A stretch of DNA of 64,000 nt, from positions 3,313,984-3,377,983 of the forward strand of contig NC_092564.1 in NCBI RefSeq assembly GCF_037975245.1, given 5' to 3'. The translations under genes and the position numbers were made by a program. The notes under the pieces are model-generated. The model had not been told where the DNA came from. It worked only from the letters and a program-made list of their open reading frames with translations, and searched no databases. Origin of the DNA: Apostichopus japonicus. Its lineage: Eukaryota > Echinodermata > Holothuroidea > Aspidochirotida > Stichopodidae. This document shows, piece after piece, positions 20,117 to 31,937 of the stretch (positions within the stretch are counted from its first letter, which is position 1; every line of letters starts with the position of its first letter).

Positions 20117-21060
20117 CCCCAGTATAGTGAGATATTAAGTCAGACATTTTATTATTGTTAAATGCCGTATGTACCCTTATTGTTATTTAATTGAAATGTG
20201 GTTTTGTAATTGTTGCCCCTCTGGCTAGGTTGTACTTCACTGTACAAAGTACGTATGTTAGGTTGTGTATTTGGACCTTGGTCCTATGGGTTTATAGGGT
20301 GCGTTGTGTACACTGTGTAGATCAGTGGTTGTGTATCGTTAAGCACATGGGTGCTAGTAGTATTGTGTACCTTTATACTGTAGAGTGACAGTATCGGTTA
20401 GGTTGAGTTTATATACAGTCACGTGAAGTATACAGAAAGTAATTGAAAGTTTATTTAGTGTATTGTACTGTATTGACAGTTGAGTTGTTTTGAGAGATTA
20501 TTTTATTGTACCCATATTTCAGTATTACACTGCTCGCAGTGTAAAGAGCGTATACTGTATTTGTATTTTGTATCTTGAACATGATTGTTACTGTTGGTCA
20601 CTACAGAGTTGTCTCAAGAGCTTGTCCTTCTAATCTTAGCCTTTATGGATAGCTATGGAGTGCCAAGTCTCTTGAGGTTGTGGATTCGGAGGAAAAAATT
20701 CGCAACGTTTTATATTATTTATGCAGATTATATCATAATGTTCATTTACATTATTCTTTATACACACTTATACATTTTTATACTGTATTGTACAAGTGCT
20801 ATGTCGTAGTATGGAATATTGAGTATAGGTTTTTCCCCGAATTAAGACAGAGTTTAATTAAGAGAGTAAAGAGACCCTTGAGACATTTATTATATAAAGC
20901 CATTTACTGTATACTGTCATGTATCATGATTTGTTCATTTGTATATTTTCATTTATCATATTGTGTAGAGTTTTGCAATAAAAGTCAGCCGTTGTTTCAA
21001 CGCAAGAACACTCTTGCCTCCTCATTGATAACTTATGAGTTCGAAGCGTAGGACCCTAAA
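20117..21060 (+). mobile_element. LTR-like or 3'-UTR-like block
   Basis: A non-coding block of about 0.9 kb carries one canonical AATAAA (20977-20982) near its end, followed by about 80 bp without further signal, as in the R-U5 portion of an LTR. It also holds a perfect 9-bp hairpin TTACACTGC/GCAGTGTAA at 20525-20544. No matching second LTR, primer-binding site or flanking target duplication was found in the window. A host transcript 3' UTR ending just after AATAAA explains the data equally well. Confidence 0.28.
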
Positions 21061-23869
21061 TCCGGTAATTTCCCCCGCCATCCGCGGTTCGCTTCATTCA
21101 TAAGTTTTCCATCGTTTTGCAACAAGATCATCAACAATTCTTCTTTTAATTGTAAAAAGTTCTGCACAAGTTCAACCAAATAACTTTGCCATGTATTTAC
21201 TATTACACCACAGCTAGCATATGGCAAAATTCTACAACCTTAGAAGGATAAATTTAATGAGTAGACAACCTTTAAACTATGCATGTATACCTAGCCTCCA
21301 TTTTCACCAATTTTCTTCACTTTCTATAAAACCTTTCATCGATAAAAATTGCCCAAAAATCTTTGCCGTCTCCATCATCGGCAAACGGAAAGTTCGATAT
21401 CACAGTTTGGGCTTTTGTTCTCAATTCCAACAACCGTATATATCTGGTCTCGGGGAATTCAATTTCCACAGTTCTTGAACGTAAAGGTGAAGGTATCGAT
21501 CCAAGTTACCTTGGGGTGTTCATTTTCACTTAAGGTAATTTAATAGCAAACAGTACATCAATAAGGTCACGTGAACTACTCTATGGATTTCTATTTTTTT
21601 CATTGATGGTAGCGAATTCAGAACAGGAACCAAGAGAGAGAAACATGTAAACTAATGTGGAACATCTGGGGTGCTATATATATACCTAGTATGGCAAGTT
21701 TTATCCAACATTTTTTTTACATGGTGGTCATTTATTTCAGTTTTTTTTTTATCCGGTTTGGTTTATCAGATTGCTGGAAGATATAATATCCTGAATACTT
21801 GACTATTAACAACAACCTATATTAGATTCAAAAGTAGTTTTGTTCTACTGAAGTCAATTTTTCGTATTGCCTATAGGAGATATGAGAGGGGGAAAAAAGG
21901 GGATTTGGTTAATTCTAATAAAGTCTATTGCCTTTATCAAATGGTTTATTTCCACTGGAAAATAAAAAGGGGCCCAAGATGATCATACTTACAACAAAAA
22001 AACATCAAAGAATTATGATTCATGAATATTGATTTGATCAGAGCTGTGGCATCATACTTTATACGTTATATATATGGATTTTGCAAAGGTTATATGTATA
22101 AATTTATGAAATTCAGTTACCATGGATACTCTTAGTTTGTTTCATTGAATTATATAAATGAGATTGAGAGATGTGTGTTCAACATCTTCATTTGAAAAAT
22201 CTGAGTGGATTAAAAAATTCCATTCAACAAGTCGATTAACAGATGGATAGTGAGAATCTAACATGTTGTCTAATACTGCCTTTGAGATGATGAGGCTATA
22301 ATTATCATATCATAATGTCATCGTTAGCAACATAAATTTAATGAAATTTGGAAGATTAATCTAATACCGAATAATTTTACATATAAATGTAGACTTTACA
22401 ATTTTAATCAAATTTTTATCAGATGTTATTATTTAATATATTCTACGAATTCTCAGTTGTAATAGCATATTAATATCTGATGGTATACTATTTGCATTCA
22501 TTAGTCATTGGGATTGCAGACACACGAACAAGGAAAATGACCCCCCCAAAAAAAAAAAATTAAGATAAGTTGCAAACTGAGTTTTTTGCTGTTTATTTTC
22601 TCATGATCAGTAAAATAACAGATAGCACAAAACAATTTGACAATTGAAGGAATTTTAAGAACTCTTGAAATAATCTAGTCTTTTTCTTTGTACCATTTTT
22701 CTTTCCAATATAATATTCAACATCTAGAACTGGGAATGTATAAGAAAATGGAATATTAGAATATTAGAATATTAGCCTTCTCTTTGCAGCTGAAGATATA
22801 ATATTTAGATTAAACAGTAAGAAAGTGGATATGCAATGACCAAATCAAATATCAGAGGTAGAAAAATTGTTCCTAATAATGTCATTTTGAGAAACCTTGC
22901 CCAAAGTTTTCTAATATGAACACAATTACAGAAAAGGATTGCAAAAGGAACAATCAAGGGTCAATTATCAGAAAGCTTCATTTTACAGTGAAGGTAATTA
23001 TGCCCATGAATCCTGTAAATAAACTAGCTTGCTTGATGATAAAAATGACCTTTTTTTTGTGGTGTCCAAAATAATAGAAACTGCAGCAAAATAGAAACAA
23101 ATACTGCAACAGCAAAATGGGGGATAAAAAAAAGGAGAGGGGGGGGGTTGGGTGTTGGGTGGATGGTGGGAGGATGGAGATATCGCACAGTGAAGTATAT
23201 ATTAACAAGGAGAGATGTAGGCTGCAAGCAATAAAGTACAGTCAACACTATTAGCATTCATGTATGCTGAAAATTGATTATGTATAGTAGCTGATATTTG
23301 CACATGACAAATAGATATCACCACCAAGTTAGCATAATTTATGACTTAATTATCAAAAAGAATCAATATGCAAGGGCTTTTATTGACTATCTTTATAAAC
23401 TTTTGTGGTTACGGGGTCTGCAGACTTTAATTAATATTTAATTGACTTGAATTATGCACATTACTTTCATACAACTTTAAAAGCATGTTTTATCCAGAGC
23501 ACATCTTGGCAAGTCAATAACATATATATGCACTTTTTCCAAAAGTAGTAAACGGAATAATTTAGTGTTCAAATTTTTTGTAGCATTTTGGAATGTTTTG
23601 AGCTCTTGTCTTGTATAACAGGCTATGGTTCCTGTGTACAAAAGATGCTATGCAAATTTGTACTTTGTATCGCCGTTTGCCCCATAATGCAAAGCATTTT
23701 GCGATGCGATACTGGATAAATTGTTCCCTGAGTAAAATCAAGAACTATACAACTATATTATATTAGACAGAAGAAGTTGGTGTTATTATGGTGATCTGCA
23801 ACTCAGTCACCATTTATACCGATGCACAAGGACACATGATTTAAGTTGTGATATAAACTATGGTGTCAA
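21061..23869. other. AT-rich non-coding region
   Basis: No supported gene. It includes a triple GAATATTA repeat (22751-22776), an A-rich run (22548-22558) and a G-rich tract at 23139-23178. The 23630-23720 segment shares the (A)TGCGATACT(G/C)GATAAA motif with 28300-28318, probably a dispersed repeat. Confidence 0.5.
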
Positions 23870-24580
23870 AATAATATGAGTATGTTAATGGTGTCACAGT
23901 ATACATAGTATGTTAATGGTGCCAAAGTATGTTAATGGTATCACATAGTATGTTACTAGTGTCACAATATACAGAGTATGTTAATAGTGTAACAATGTAC
24001 AGAGTATCTTAATAGTGTCACAATATACATAGTACACTATGTAATAGTGTCACAATATACACATTATGCTACTAGTGTCACAATATACAGAGTATGTTAA
24101 TGGTGCCACAATTTACATAGTATTTTAATGGTGTCACTATATACAGAGTATTTAAATGGTGTCACAGTATACACAGTATGGTCGTAGTGTCACAATATAC
24201 ATGGTATGTTAATGGTGTCACTATATACAGAGTATTTTAATAGTGTCATAATATACACAGTATGTTTATAGTGTCACAGTATGCATAGCATGTTAATAGT
24301 GTCACAATATACCTGGAATGTCAATTGTGTCACAGTATACATGGCATGTTAATAGTGTCACAATATACATGGTATGTTAATGGTGTCACTATATACATAG
24401 TATGTTCCTGGTGTCACAATATACATGGTATGTTATTGGTGTCACGATATACATGGTATGTTCCTGGTGTCACAATATACATGGTATGTTATTGGTGTCA
24501 CAATATACATAGCATGTTAATGGTGTCACAATGTACAGAGCATGTTAATGGTCACATGTCATGATATACATAGTATGTTA
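23870..24580. repeat. 28-bp minisatellite, about 25 units
   Basis: The unit is approximately GTATGTTAATGGTGTCACAA followed by TATACATA. Units vary at many sites (AATAGTGTC, CCTGGTGTC, ATTGGTGTC), and the block 24405-24500 shows a two-unit higher-order alternation (TTCCTGG then TTATTGG). No coding role. Confidence 0.93.
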
Positions 24581-24774
24581 ATTCCCTAAGAAAGCTTGTA
24601 GATTAATGTGCTAAACAACAGTATCTAACTTTTTGGCTTCTAAGTTCTACAACACCTTTATAGCTAACTTGCAGCTATAGGTACAACCTAATTTCATGCA
24701 CATTTCTTTTGAAAGTACTTGGTATAGTTGTAGTAAATATGTTAGCTTCATTTTGCATCATTTAAGGTAGAGGC

Positions 24775-25015
24775 AAACCCAAACATCTTGCTTGTGGTAA
24801 ACAATTAACTCCCCTAACCAGCTGCTAACCAGTTGAATAAGATTAGGTTTTGTTTGGGAGATATCATGTTTTATGTCTTCCTTCTTATATGTACAGTACA
24901 GTAGGTCCTAGACTACAGACTTTAACAAGTCTAAACTGGCATCACAAGGCCACTCCAGTGTTTGAACATTAATGTTATTCCTTGCTGTTTAAAAGTTTTG
25001 CTTTCCTTTCCCGGG
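24775..25015. repeat. Repeat family X, copy 5 (partial)
   Basis: Shares TTTGGGAGATATCATGTTTT, AGACTTTAACAAGTCTAAAC and TTTGAACATTAATG with copies 1, 3 and 4, in the same order. Confidence 0.5.
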
Positions 25016-26299
25016 ATGGAACATTGAAGTAAATTTGCAAATCTCATTCCTTACGTCACATCACCATTGCCACGGGTGCTCACGTCAGCTGATTTCACTG
25101 GCCATTTTGGACTACATGAACCGCTTGATAGTGAGAGAGATAAATTGTTGGAGATGTGTACACTTTCATTAATACACAATGTCTACTTTTAAGTAATGTA
25201 TATCTACTTTTAAAGTAATGTCATACAACCAGCTATTTTAGCTATCAAGGTTAAAAGTATACAAAGGCCCCATCTCCCTGTTCTCTCCTTTGTCATGCAA
25301 CATCACTATTAATTCAAGTAACTTAGAAAAGTAAAGTACAACTGAAGGTTGATTGGTGGCAAGTTTAATATCACAGACAGATGATATTCATTATATGGAC
25401 AGTTATGGTACACTGATTCCCCTAGGAGATATCAAACCAAGGCAAGTCAATTAGTATTAAGCAGCAGGAGTTCAATTTTATTTATTTTGATCATCAATTT
25501 CAATTCATGGTTGATTCATATTCACCTGTCCTGAACTGTTTCAACATAACTTTAACCTATATTGTACAGTACATATTCCAAGACCTTCTGTTTTGAGGGC
25601 AGGTGTAGCATTTGATTATTGTTTCCTAACATATTGATAAAGAACAGGGGGTGGGATGAGGGGGTGAGGGGGTTTTGGATAGGGGAAGGAAGTGGGATGG
25701 GAAAACAACTGAGTTGACATTTCAAGAGTTTTGAGTAATATGGGGCATTCAGACCTGAACTTTTTTCAACCTTTGCAATTAGTCTTCAAAATCTGCACAC
25801 ATCTCACTTCAAATTGAAATTTTTGAATCGAAGATGTGCATTTCTTCCCCCCGTTCACATCACATTTCTTTCTCAATTGGCGCCCATTCATTGATTAGTG
25901 AATCTTGGTTGATATTAAGCCTTTACTCTTTACCTTACAGTAATAATGGGATTTGGGCAAAGCTTGGATTTAGCACTCCATATATATGCATACATGTCTG
26001 TTGAATCCCTCCCAGCCACGGAGATGTGACGTACATCAGATTCCAGTAATTATTAAGATCAGAAACATGCCTCTTGCTGACAAAGTATTTGTTATTATTG
26101 GGGATTTTTTAAGGTTGGCATTTGGCTTAATTCTGTGAATTGTGGGGACAACCTTCCCCTGAACTATACAAACTTTTAAGAAGTGTTGTCACATTTGTAT
26201 ACATTTGAACATTTATGAGCAGATAGTGCCAAAGTTATCTGCACGGTAAACAGTAGGAAAGTAAACATTGAAATTGTAGTGACTGTAGACTTGTTTCAA
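25016..26299. other. Non-coding spacer
   Basis: No supported gene. A G-rich stretch with quadruplex potential lies at 25648-25705. Confidence 0.5.
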
Positions 26300-26304
26300 A
26301 TATA

Positions 26305-26700
26305 AATATGAAAATCAAAATCAAATAAAACTGTTAGCAAAGTGCTTATCCACTAGTAGAGCCTTTGTAAGAGAATGTGTAAAAGTAAGTTGGCCTGACG
26401 TTTCGATCCTAGCAGGATCTTCTTCAGAGGCTAAATGAGAAGTAACAGTAAAACATGCACAGAATACAGACAGGTTAATGAGCATCATGGTGAACACAAA
26501 GAGATAGTGGGATGAGTAAATGATAAAAATGAAATGAAAAACTGAAACACAAGAACACAAATACATAATATATAAGGAGGATCACCCAAAGGGATACAGT
26601 AATGTGAGCAGCTGAAAATCAAAATGAAATAAAACTGTTTAAGCAAACTGCTTATATCCACTAAAGAGCCTGTGTAAGAGAATGTGTAAAAGTAAGTTGA
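26305..26700 (-). mobile_element. Penelope-like element relic (terminal-repeat fragments)
   Basis: Two related segments about 307 bp apart (26310-26393 and 26613-26697) share GAAAATCAAAAT(C/G)AAATAAA, GCAAA(G/C)TGCTTAT, CCACTA..AGAGCCT and GAGAATGTGTAAAAGTAAGT, the arrangement expected of tandem pseudo-LTRs. A hammerhead-like core lies next to the first. Penelope-like elements are known to carry such hammerhead motifs in their terminal repeats. No reverse-transcriptase sequence is recognisable. Assignment rests on the motif and the duplication. Confidence 0.5.
26395..26430 (-). ncRNA. Hammerhead-ribozyme-like core
   Basis: On the minus strand: CTGAAGA (26427-26421, fits CUGANGA), one extra A, a 6-bp stem GATCCT/AGGATC closed by the loop GCT, then GAAA (26404-26401) and CGTCAGG. 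This is the conserved order of a hammerhead: CUGANGA, stem II, GAAA. The extra A before stem II and the lack of an obvious stem III with a cleavage triplet make activity doubtful for this single copy. Confidence 0.45.
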
Positions 26701-26717
26701 TATAAATACAAAAAGCA

Positions 26718-26784
26718 GTACCATTAATGTTACCTCAAATTTGGCCGATATATGGTAAACACTTACCATTAATGTTACCTCCAA
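26718..26784. repeat. Short direct duplication TACCATTAATGTTACCTC
   Basis: TACCATTAATGTTACCTC occurs near 26719 and again near 26764, each followed by (C)AA(A/T)(A/T)T. Confidence 0.7.
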
Positions 26785-26799
26785 TATGGGTCATTTTTT

Positions 26800-28205
26800 G
26801 GTAAGTTTGGATTTAACATGGCCTATCCGATTTTCAGAAAATAAGAAATAAATAAATCGCTGCATATCAAACACATTTTTGGAAATCTTTATAAAATTGA
26901 CATTTTGCTAAACTAACCACAGCATTAAAACAAGAAGAAAATTAATTAATGATGTTGCTTTGTTTCTTATACACACTTTATGGTGGCTATTTGTGTAGGT
27001 AAATTAAACCATCCTTCATGACAATGCCATCGCTAGTAAAATTTACCAGATGTTATAAGAAGGGACCGGAATAGCAAAAAGAGGTGTGCTTCTTGTGAGT
27101 TCCTTAGCTGACAGGCCATAAACAAGCCCCCCTCGTTATCTAGAAATGTTATCTGCGAGTTGATGAAACGAAATAAACTCACGTAGGTTGGTCACGGCAG
27201 AAATATTATTTGAAAACAGCCAGAAGGGAGTCACTAAGTGAGAAGATTATCATTTGCGAGTGTTGTCATGTGTTACTGGTTGGTAATTGTATCTAGTATA
27301 AACAGTCCTGTCAACACCTCTGGATCAGAGGTAACCATGTGATCAGAGATAATGGGCTTTAAGGCCTGATATTTTATTCATTAACTTAAAAACAAGGATC
27401 AAGCTTTTTAATCATGATATACATCAACATTATCATCACTGCTGGATATATTTATGACTTCATTTGATAGTCTGTGCTGGAAGCACTGGCCGGTTGGACA
27501 CTAGTGTATAACAGACCAACTCAATTAAATGGTGGACAGTCCCAACAGTTCCTTGTGTATACAAAGTTTTAATTGGTAGAGATTAACTCTAAGGGTAGCA
27601 ATAGACCATCAGCAGGAAGACAAGTACAGAGATGTTGCTTCCTATGAGCATACTGTACTTGTTGACTATTGTTATTAAAATTTCCTCAATCTGCTAGTGG
27701 TGAGCATGGGAGGGGAGGGGGTGGGTGGGTGGCTACAGAGCAAGTCATAACTTTCAGGAAAATAAATGCACATGTAAAGTAATTGTGGACTACTTATTTG
27801 CCCAATATCATAGTGCTTGCTGTGTTTGACTTCAGGCCTTGTGCCGGCCAAAAGGCCAGTGGAAGGAAAGAGATCGGACGAATGAGGGGGAGGAGGAAGA
27901 TAGATTGAGCTAGGAGGGAAGAAAATTAAGACCAGGGGCAGGCAACCATTTTTACATGGGGGCCAAATTTGTGATGTCTGGCATGCTGGACCAACTGGAC
28001 CAACATTAGGTTTTGCCAATGTACAACCACCCAATCACAATATTACAATCACTATATGTTAAAGCATCTACACATCTCTAACTATCACTATGGCAACAGC
28101 TATAAATATTTAAGTGTTCAAATCATGTGTAGCAATTGCTCTGAACTCGGTCTCTTATATGACTCCTGTGTATAAAACCTGCTATACAATTCTTTGCACT
28201 TGTAA
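26800..28205. other. Non-coding spacer
   Basis: No supported gene. A G-rich tract (27703-27732) has quadruplex potential. The open stretch at 27675-28034 (minus) is Pro/Ser-rich because of that tract. Confidence 0.5.
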
Positions 28206-28305
28206 AGCAATGTGTACTTTTTGTATAGCAACATATACATTTTGCATAGCAATTTGTATATTTTGCAAAGCAATTTGTATATTTTGCATTGCATTTTGCT
28301 ATGCG
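28206..28305. repeat. 21-bp tandem repeat, 4-5 units
   Basis: AGCAATTTGTATATTTTGCA-type units start at 28206, 28227, 28248 and 28269, a strict 21-bp period, with a degenerate fifth unit near 28290. Confidence 0.85.
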
Positions 28306-28859
28306 ATACTCGATAAAGGATGGGTAATTTCTTCCTTGTTTCTTCGCTGTAGTACGTTTATACTTGAATTGGATTGGACAGGATACAGACTGGATGATCT
28401 CTTCCAGTTTTGAAGTTTTAATTTGAGATGCAACTTTTGAAGGAAAAAAACACACAAAAGAACAGTCCTACCAATGTGCACATTGACATCATGGGTCTTT
28501 TCCTTTCGTTCAAGTTCATTTAAAAATGTATCATATTTACAAATTCCTATATGATCTTGAAAATGCCAAAATATTAAAAGGACACAATTACAGTAAGAAT
28601 ATCTTCCTCGTTTTGTCAAATACCAATAAATTTACCCTCGGACTATCTTTTCAAGTGTCACTGTTGACCTACTTTTTTTTTAATTGCTTAATGCTTCATT
28701 TAGAAACAATATAATTATCCTCATTACTCGAAGATGATTACCAACACTTTTTGGCCTTCAGATATTTGTAAAGCAATTTAGAAAGTAATTATTAGAGAGA
28801 AGAAAAGTATGTATTATTATTTCTTCCGGTTACTTGTGAGAAGCTCCATGGTTATTAGT

Positions 28860-29215
28860 TAATACATCCAAGAACATAAAACACCACTGGTCACGTAAAC
28901 GTTACCCGCTTAATGATCCCAAAATTTAATCTTATTTCATAAGCAAACATGTAACTTAATATCCTGTTTTAATTATTTGGGGAAATTGTCAACCACTACC
29001 CATTACACACCAATAAACTTTCCAGTGTAATGTTGGTATAAAGTGCAATATGATATGTACGTAATATATGGTATTGCTACTAAATACAAACTCATAGAGT
29101 ATAAAGACATCCTTTCATCAAATTTATAATCCATGACTACCCAAATACATATATAACAGACCACTGGTCACATGAATGTAAGCCCATGAATGGTGTTAGA
29201 AATCATGATCTTAGT
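28860..29215. repeat. Diverged local duplication around ACCACTGGTCAC
   Basis: ACCACTGGTCACGTAAACGT (28884 on) and ACCACTGGTCACATGAATGT (29161 on) are followed by related sequences, with CTTATTTCAT against CTTAGTTTTACTCAT further on. Possibly two fragments of one dispersed repeat. Confidence 0.45.
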
Positions 29216-29284
29216 TTTACTCATGGACACACTCATATTTTAGTAATCTTTCATAGATCACATTTAAACTTGCTCTAAACTTTC

Positions 29285-29428
29285 TATATTCAAAAGTCTA
29301 CTTATGACCCATCTTTTCACATGTTCTTTTGTTAATTAATCTGCTTTCTCTGTAAAGGACCTTGAGCAAAGACTTTTTTCTACTGATTTGGCGCTATATA
29401 AGTCTCATTTATTATCATTATTATTTAC
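29285..29428 (+). mobile_element. Retroposon 3' tail (L2/CR1-like type), copy A
   Basis: GACCCATCTTTTCACATGTT, TTAATTAATCTG, TTTCTCTGTAAAGGACCTTG, TTTGGCGCTATATAAGTCTC and a (TTATTA)n tail. The same series occurs at 42237-42365. A GTAAAG(C/G)NCCTTGAG...GCGCTATATAA...(ATT)n end is characteristic of L2/CR1-clade LINE 3' ends and the SINEs that borrow them. No upstream coding part is preserved. Confidence 0.6.
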
Positions 29429-30311
29429 CACAGACCTTAAAACAAAGAACTACGTCCAACCGTTCCAATCCTTGGCAGGGCAATGTACTCTTATTAGTCC
29501 TTGTAGGGAATACCCTGATTATGCCCTGCCCCCACTTCTTTTTGAAATCAATTTCATGCAGAAAATCAGCTCATTATCTCTGATTCGAAAGCTCGGGTCC
29601 AGGGGCCCAGTTTCTGAGTGCCGAAACCTAAGAAGCCCTGTAAAGTTATCCTCATTGGTGGTTTCGTCCCTGGGCTACCTTGCCACGAAAAGGTGAAAGT
29701 AATTCTTATCCTCGACAGAATAAACTGTCAAAAAACTGTTATAAGTAGAAACATGAGCCGAATGTACGGCGTAAGAGCGACGACTCCTGCTAGGTGCTTC
29801 TGCCACGTTTACCTTCCATGGACCCCAAAATTGTGATATTACATCTCACTTCTCTTCAACGTCCCTTCCAGGACTATGTGACAAATTTGACATCGAATAT
29901 ACCTTTAGGTCATTAATTTTCATGTGCCGTTTGTCATTACAATGACTACTTAACGAGTTGATGAATGTCCTCTTGTGTTATCGGCTACTAAATCGTCCTT
30001 CGCTGACAGGTTTACCTGATGTCAACGCATAAAGTCAAAGTCAGTTTATCTGACAGGGAGAAATAAGAAGGAGTGGAAATGTTTGTCTTTTGCCTTTTTT
30101 GAATGATGCATGGTGGACTCAAAATGACGATTGCGTTCTTTTATTTATTCTCCTATTTTTGTGAATGAAAAAGTTGAAAACGTTGGCAGAAGGTGTAGAG
30201 AAAATGGCCTCTTAACTTCGTGCAATTCTTTCTGAATTTATACGTGCTATGCATCAGAGAGTTGGTACGGTTAAGTTTGATATTGGTTCTATGAATAATA
30301 AATGAACTTAC
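29429..30311. other. Moderately CpG-rich stretch without a recognised gene
   Basis: 29580-30020 has more CpG than its surroundings and an open + frame (to 29836) reading PKPKKPCKVILIGGFVPGLP and later SRMYGVRATTPARCFCHV. It lacks an ATG start and a convincing acceptor. I do not recognise it and do not annotate it as a gene. Confidence 0.35.
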
Positions 30312-30380
30312 CTGGTGGAGAATCGCTGAGGAAATCTTACTTTGTCGTGGTGAGGTAAAATCATCATCGGATATGAAACA
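30312..30380 (-). CDS. 69-bp internal (cassette-type) coding exon
   Basis: On the minus strand a strong acceptor (CTTACTGTCTTTCCCCTTCAG) precedes, and a full-consensus donor (CACCAG|GTAAGTTC) follows, a 69-bp exon. The length is a multiple of three. Frame 1 is open: CFISDDDFTSPRQSKISSAI then LHQ. A second frame is also open and the third has a stop. Symmetric small exons are often alternatively included. An acidic-serine/basic composition would suit a flexible, possibly phosphorylated linker. The parent gene is not identifiable and neighbouring exons were not found, so flanking introns would be long. Confidence 0.55.
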
Positions 30381-31100
30381 CTGAAGGGGAAAGACAGTAA
30401 GAAAATAAACATTAAAATATAATAACTAATCGCAAGTTTCTTAAAAGCAAGTTTCATGTAATGTAGCCATCAAAGATTCAGTGACATTAATGTGCGTTAG
30501 CTCGATGTTTTAATTATATACATTCTAAGTAATGATATCATAAAGTCTAGCCTATTGGTAAGATACGTACCCAACTGTCAAAAGTTGGTATTAAAGTCTC
30601 AATTCGGGTTTTTAAATGCTTGTTGGAAAACAGAGATGATAGCATGAGAAGTCAGAGGGTTGGCAGGAAAAATAAAATAAACAGAGTTATTGAATTAGAA
30701 TGAAAACGTACTTTGATAGTGAGATGGATGGGTATATATATGATACTTGTAATAAATGTCAGATGAAATAATATTTCATCATAGATGTAGAAGGCCAACT
30801 TCAATGGATGGAGAGAGTGGATGTAGGGAACGTGAGATGGATGTGAATACAAGGACTTTACAAAACAAAGAGAAATGAAAAATGCATCCTTGAAAAATCT
30901 GCAAGGCTCAATATGTAACACTCTATGTTGAAGTGTGAGATATGAGGTTAATGAAGTGGGATGGGATGGTATCTCTCATATGAAATGGTGTTTACATCAT
31001 GGTTGAAGGCCAGTTTTGGATGTAAGGGTGGTGGGGAACACAAAAACATCCACTCAGCAACATCTAGGGACTTAATTCCACAATTTTCTTCTACTTAATG
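30381..31100. other. Non-coding spacer
   Basis: No further minus-strand exon could be recognised. AT-rich. Confidence 0.5.
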
Positions 31101-31107
31101 CTAAGGG

Positions 31108-31185
31108 GGAGTCCAGGGTGGGGGTGGGGGGAGGTGGAGGGAGGCATTAGGGTTAGGATAGGTGGAGGGTGTGGGATGGGAGGAT
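31108..31185 (+). repeat. G-rich tract with TTAGGGTTAGG and quadruplex potential
   Basis: GGGTGGGGGTGGGGGGAGG and later GGGTGTGGGATGGGAGG. It includes one ATTAGGGTTAGGAT, which is too short to be telomeric. Confidence 0.6.
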
Positions 31186-31374
31186 AATTGCCTGGAGATA
31201 TTTCTTAGGTAATTGAATGTTGAATTGTTGCTTTTGTTTTCCTTCAAATAAAGGAATTTTTTGTGTGAATTCAATTGTGTACGTACAGTAGTGAAGCATG
31301 GCAATCTTGTAATTAGCTTTCTCCGTCAAGGGAATGTAGAATTCTATTTGTTTTTCTGAGATTAAAATACTTTC

Positions 31375-31520
31375 AAACGTTTGACGTCATCTCATTCCCA
31401 CGCTGCACGATTATAAAATACATTGCTTCTGTATGGAAACTTGAGTTATCCTGTCAATGTTTATTCGGGAAGTACAGATTACGCAGACTTTTAAAGGTAT
31501 TTGCAGTTTGTTTCCATACG
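31375..31520. promoter_or_regulatory. Candidate regulatory cluster with CRE
   Basis: A perfect CRE TGACGTCA at 31382-31389 lies beside a GTTTCCATAC (31508) / GTATGGAAAC (31432) inverted pair and ATTATAAAA. The segment is less AT-rich than its flanks. Function is inferred from motifs only. Confidence 0.25.
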
Positions 31521-31861
31521 ACGAGGAGATGGTTACACCGTTAGCTCACTGTTCGACCATTCTCATACCGTTAATGAAACAATAACAAATGTTGTCTTTT
31601 TGATTGTTTTGTGGCATCCATATTTCATATCTGGTGACTGATATCCCACTCAGTTTCACAAAGTGGACAAAAGCAAAATAGCCTGGGGAACTCCCTGTCA
31701 TCCATTGGGTTTCAATCCAGCAACAGACAGCTTTTTAGCCTCAAGAGTAATACTTGTCAATCATGTCAAGGCAACTTGAAGGAAAAGTTAAAGGGATATA
31801 TGAGTTAGATCTTTGAATAAAATTGCATCGTTTCCATTGTGTGCCGTACTATGTGTTTTTG

Positions 31862-31937
31862 TTACTATGTGTGATTCCATACCATGTGTTATTCCATACC
31901 ATGTGTTATTCCGTACTGTGTGTTATTCCATTGTATA
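31862..31937. repeat. ~20-bp tandem repeat, 3-4 units
   Basis: ATGTGTTATTCCATACC-type units recur about every 20 bp. Confidence 0.8.

Noticed and set aside
31150-31165. Telomere-like TTAGGGTTAGG
   Set aside because: Only about two units inside a G-rich tract.
31682-31700. GGGAACTCCCTG as a further micro-hairpin copy
   Set aside because: Only one arm is present and there are no flanking 7-bp repeats.
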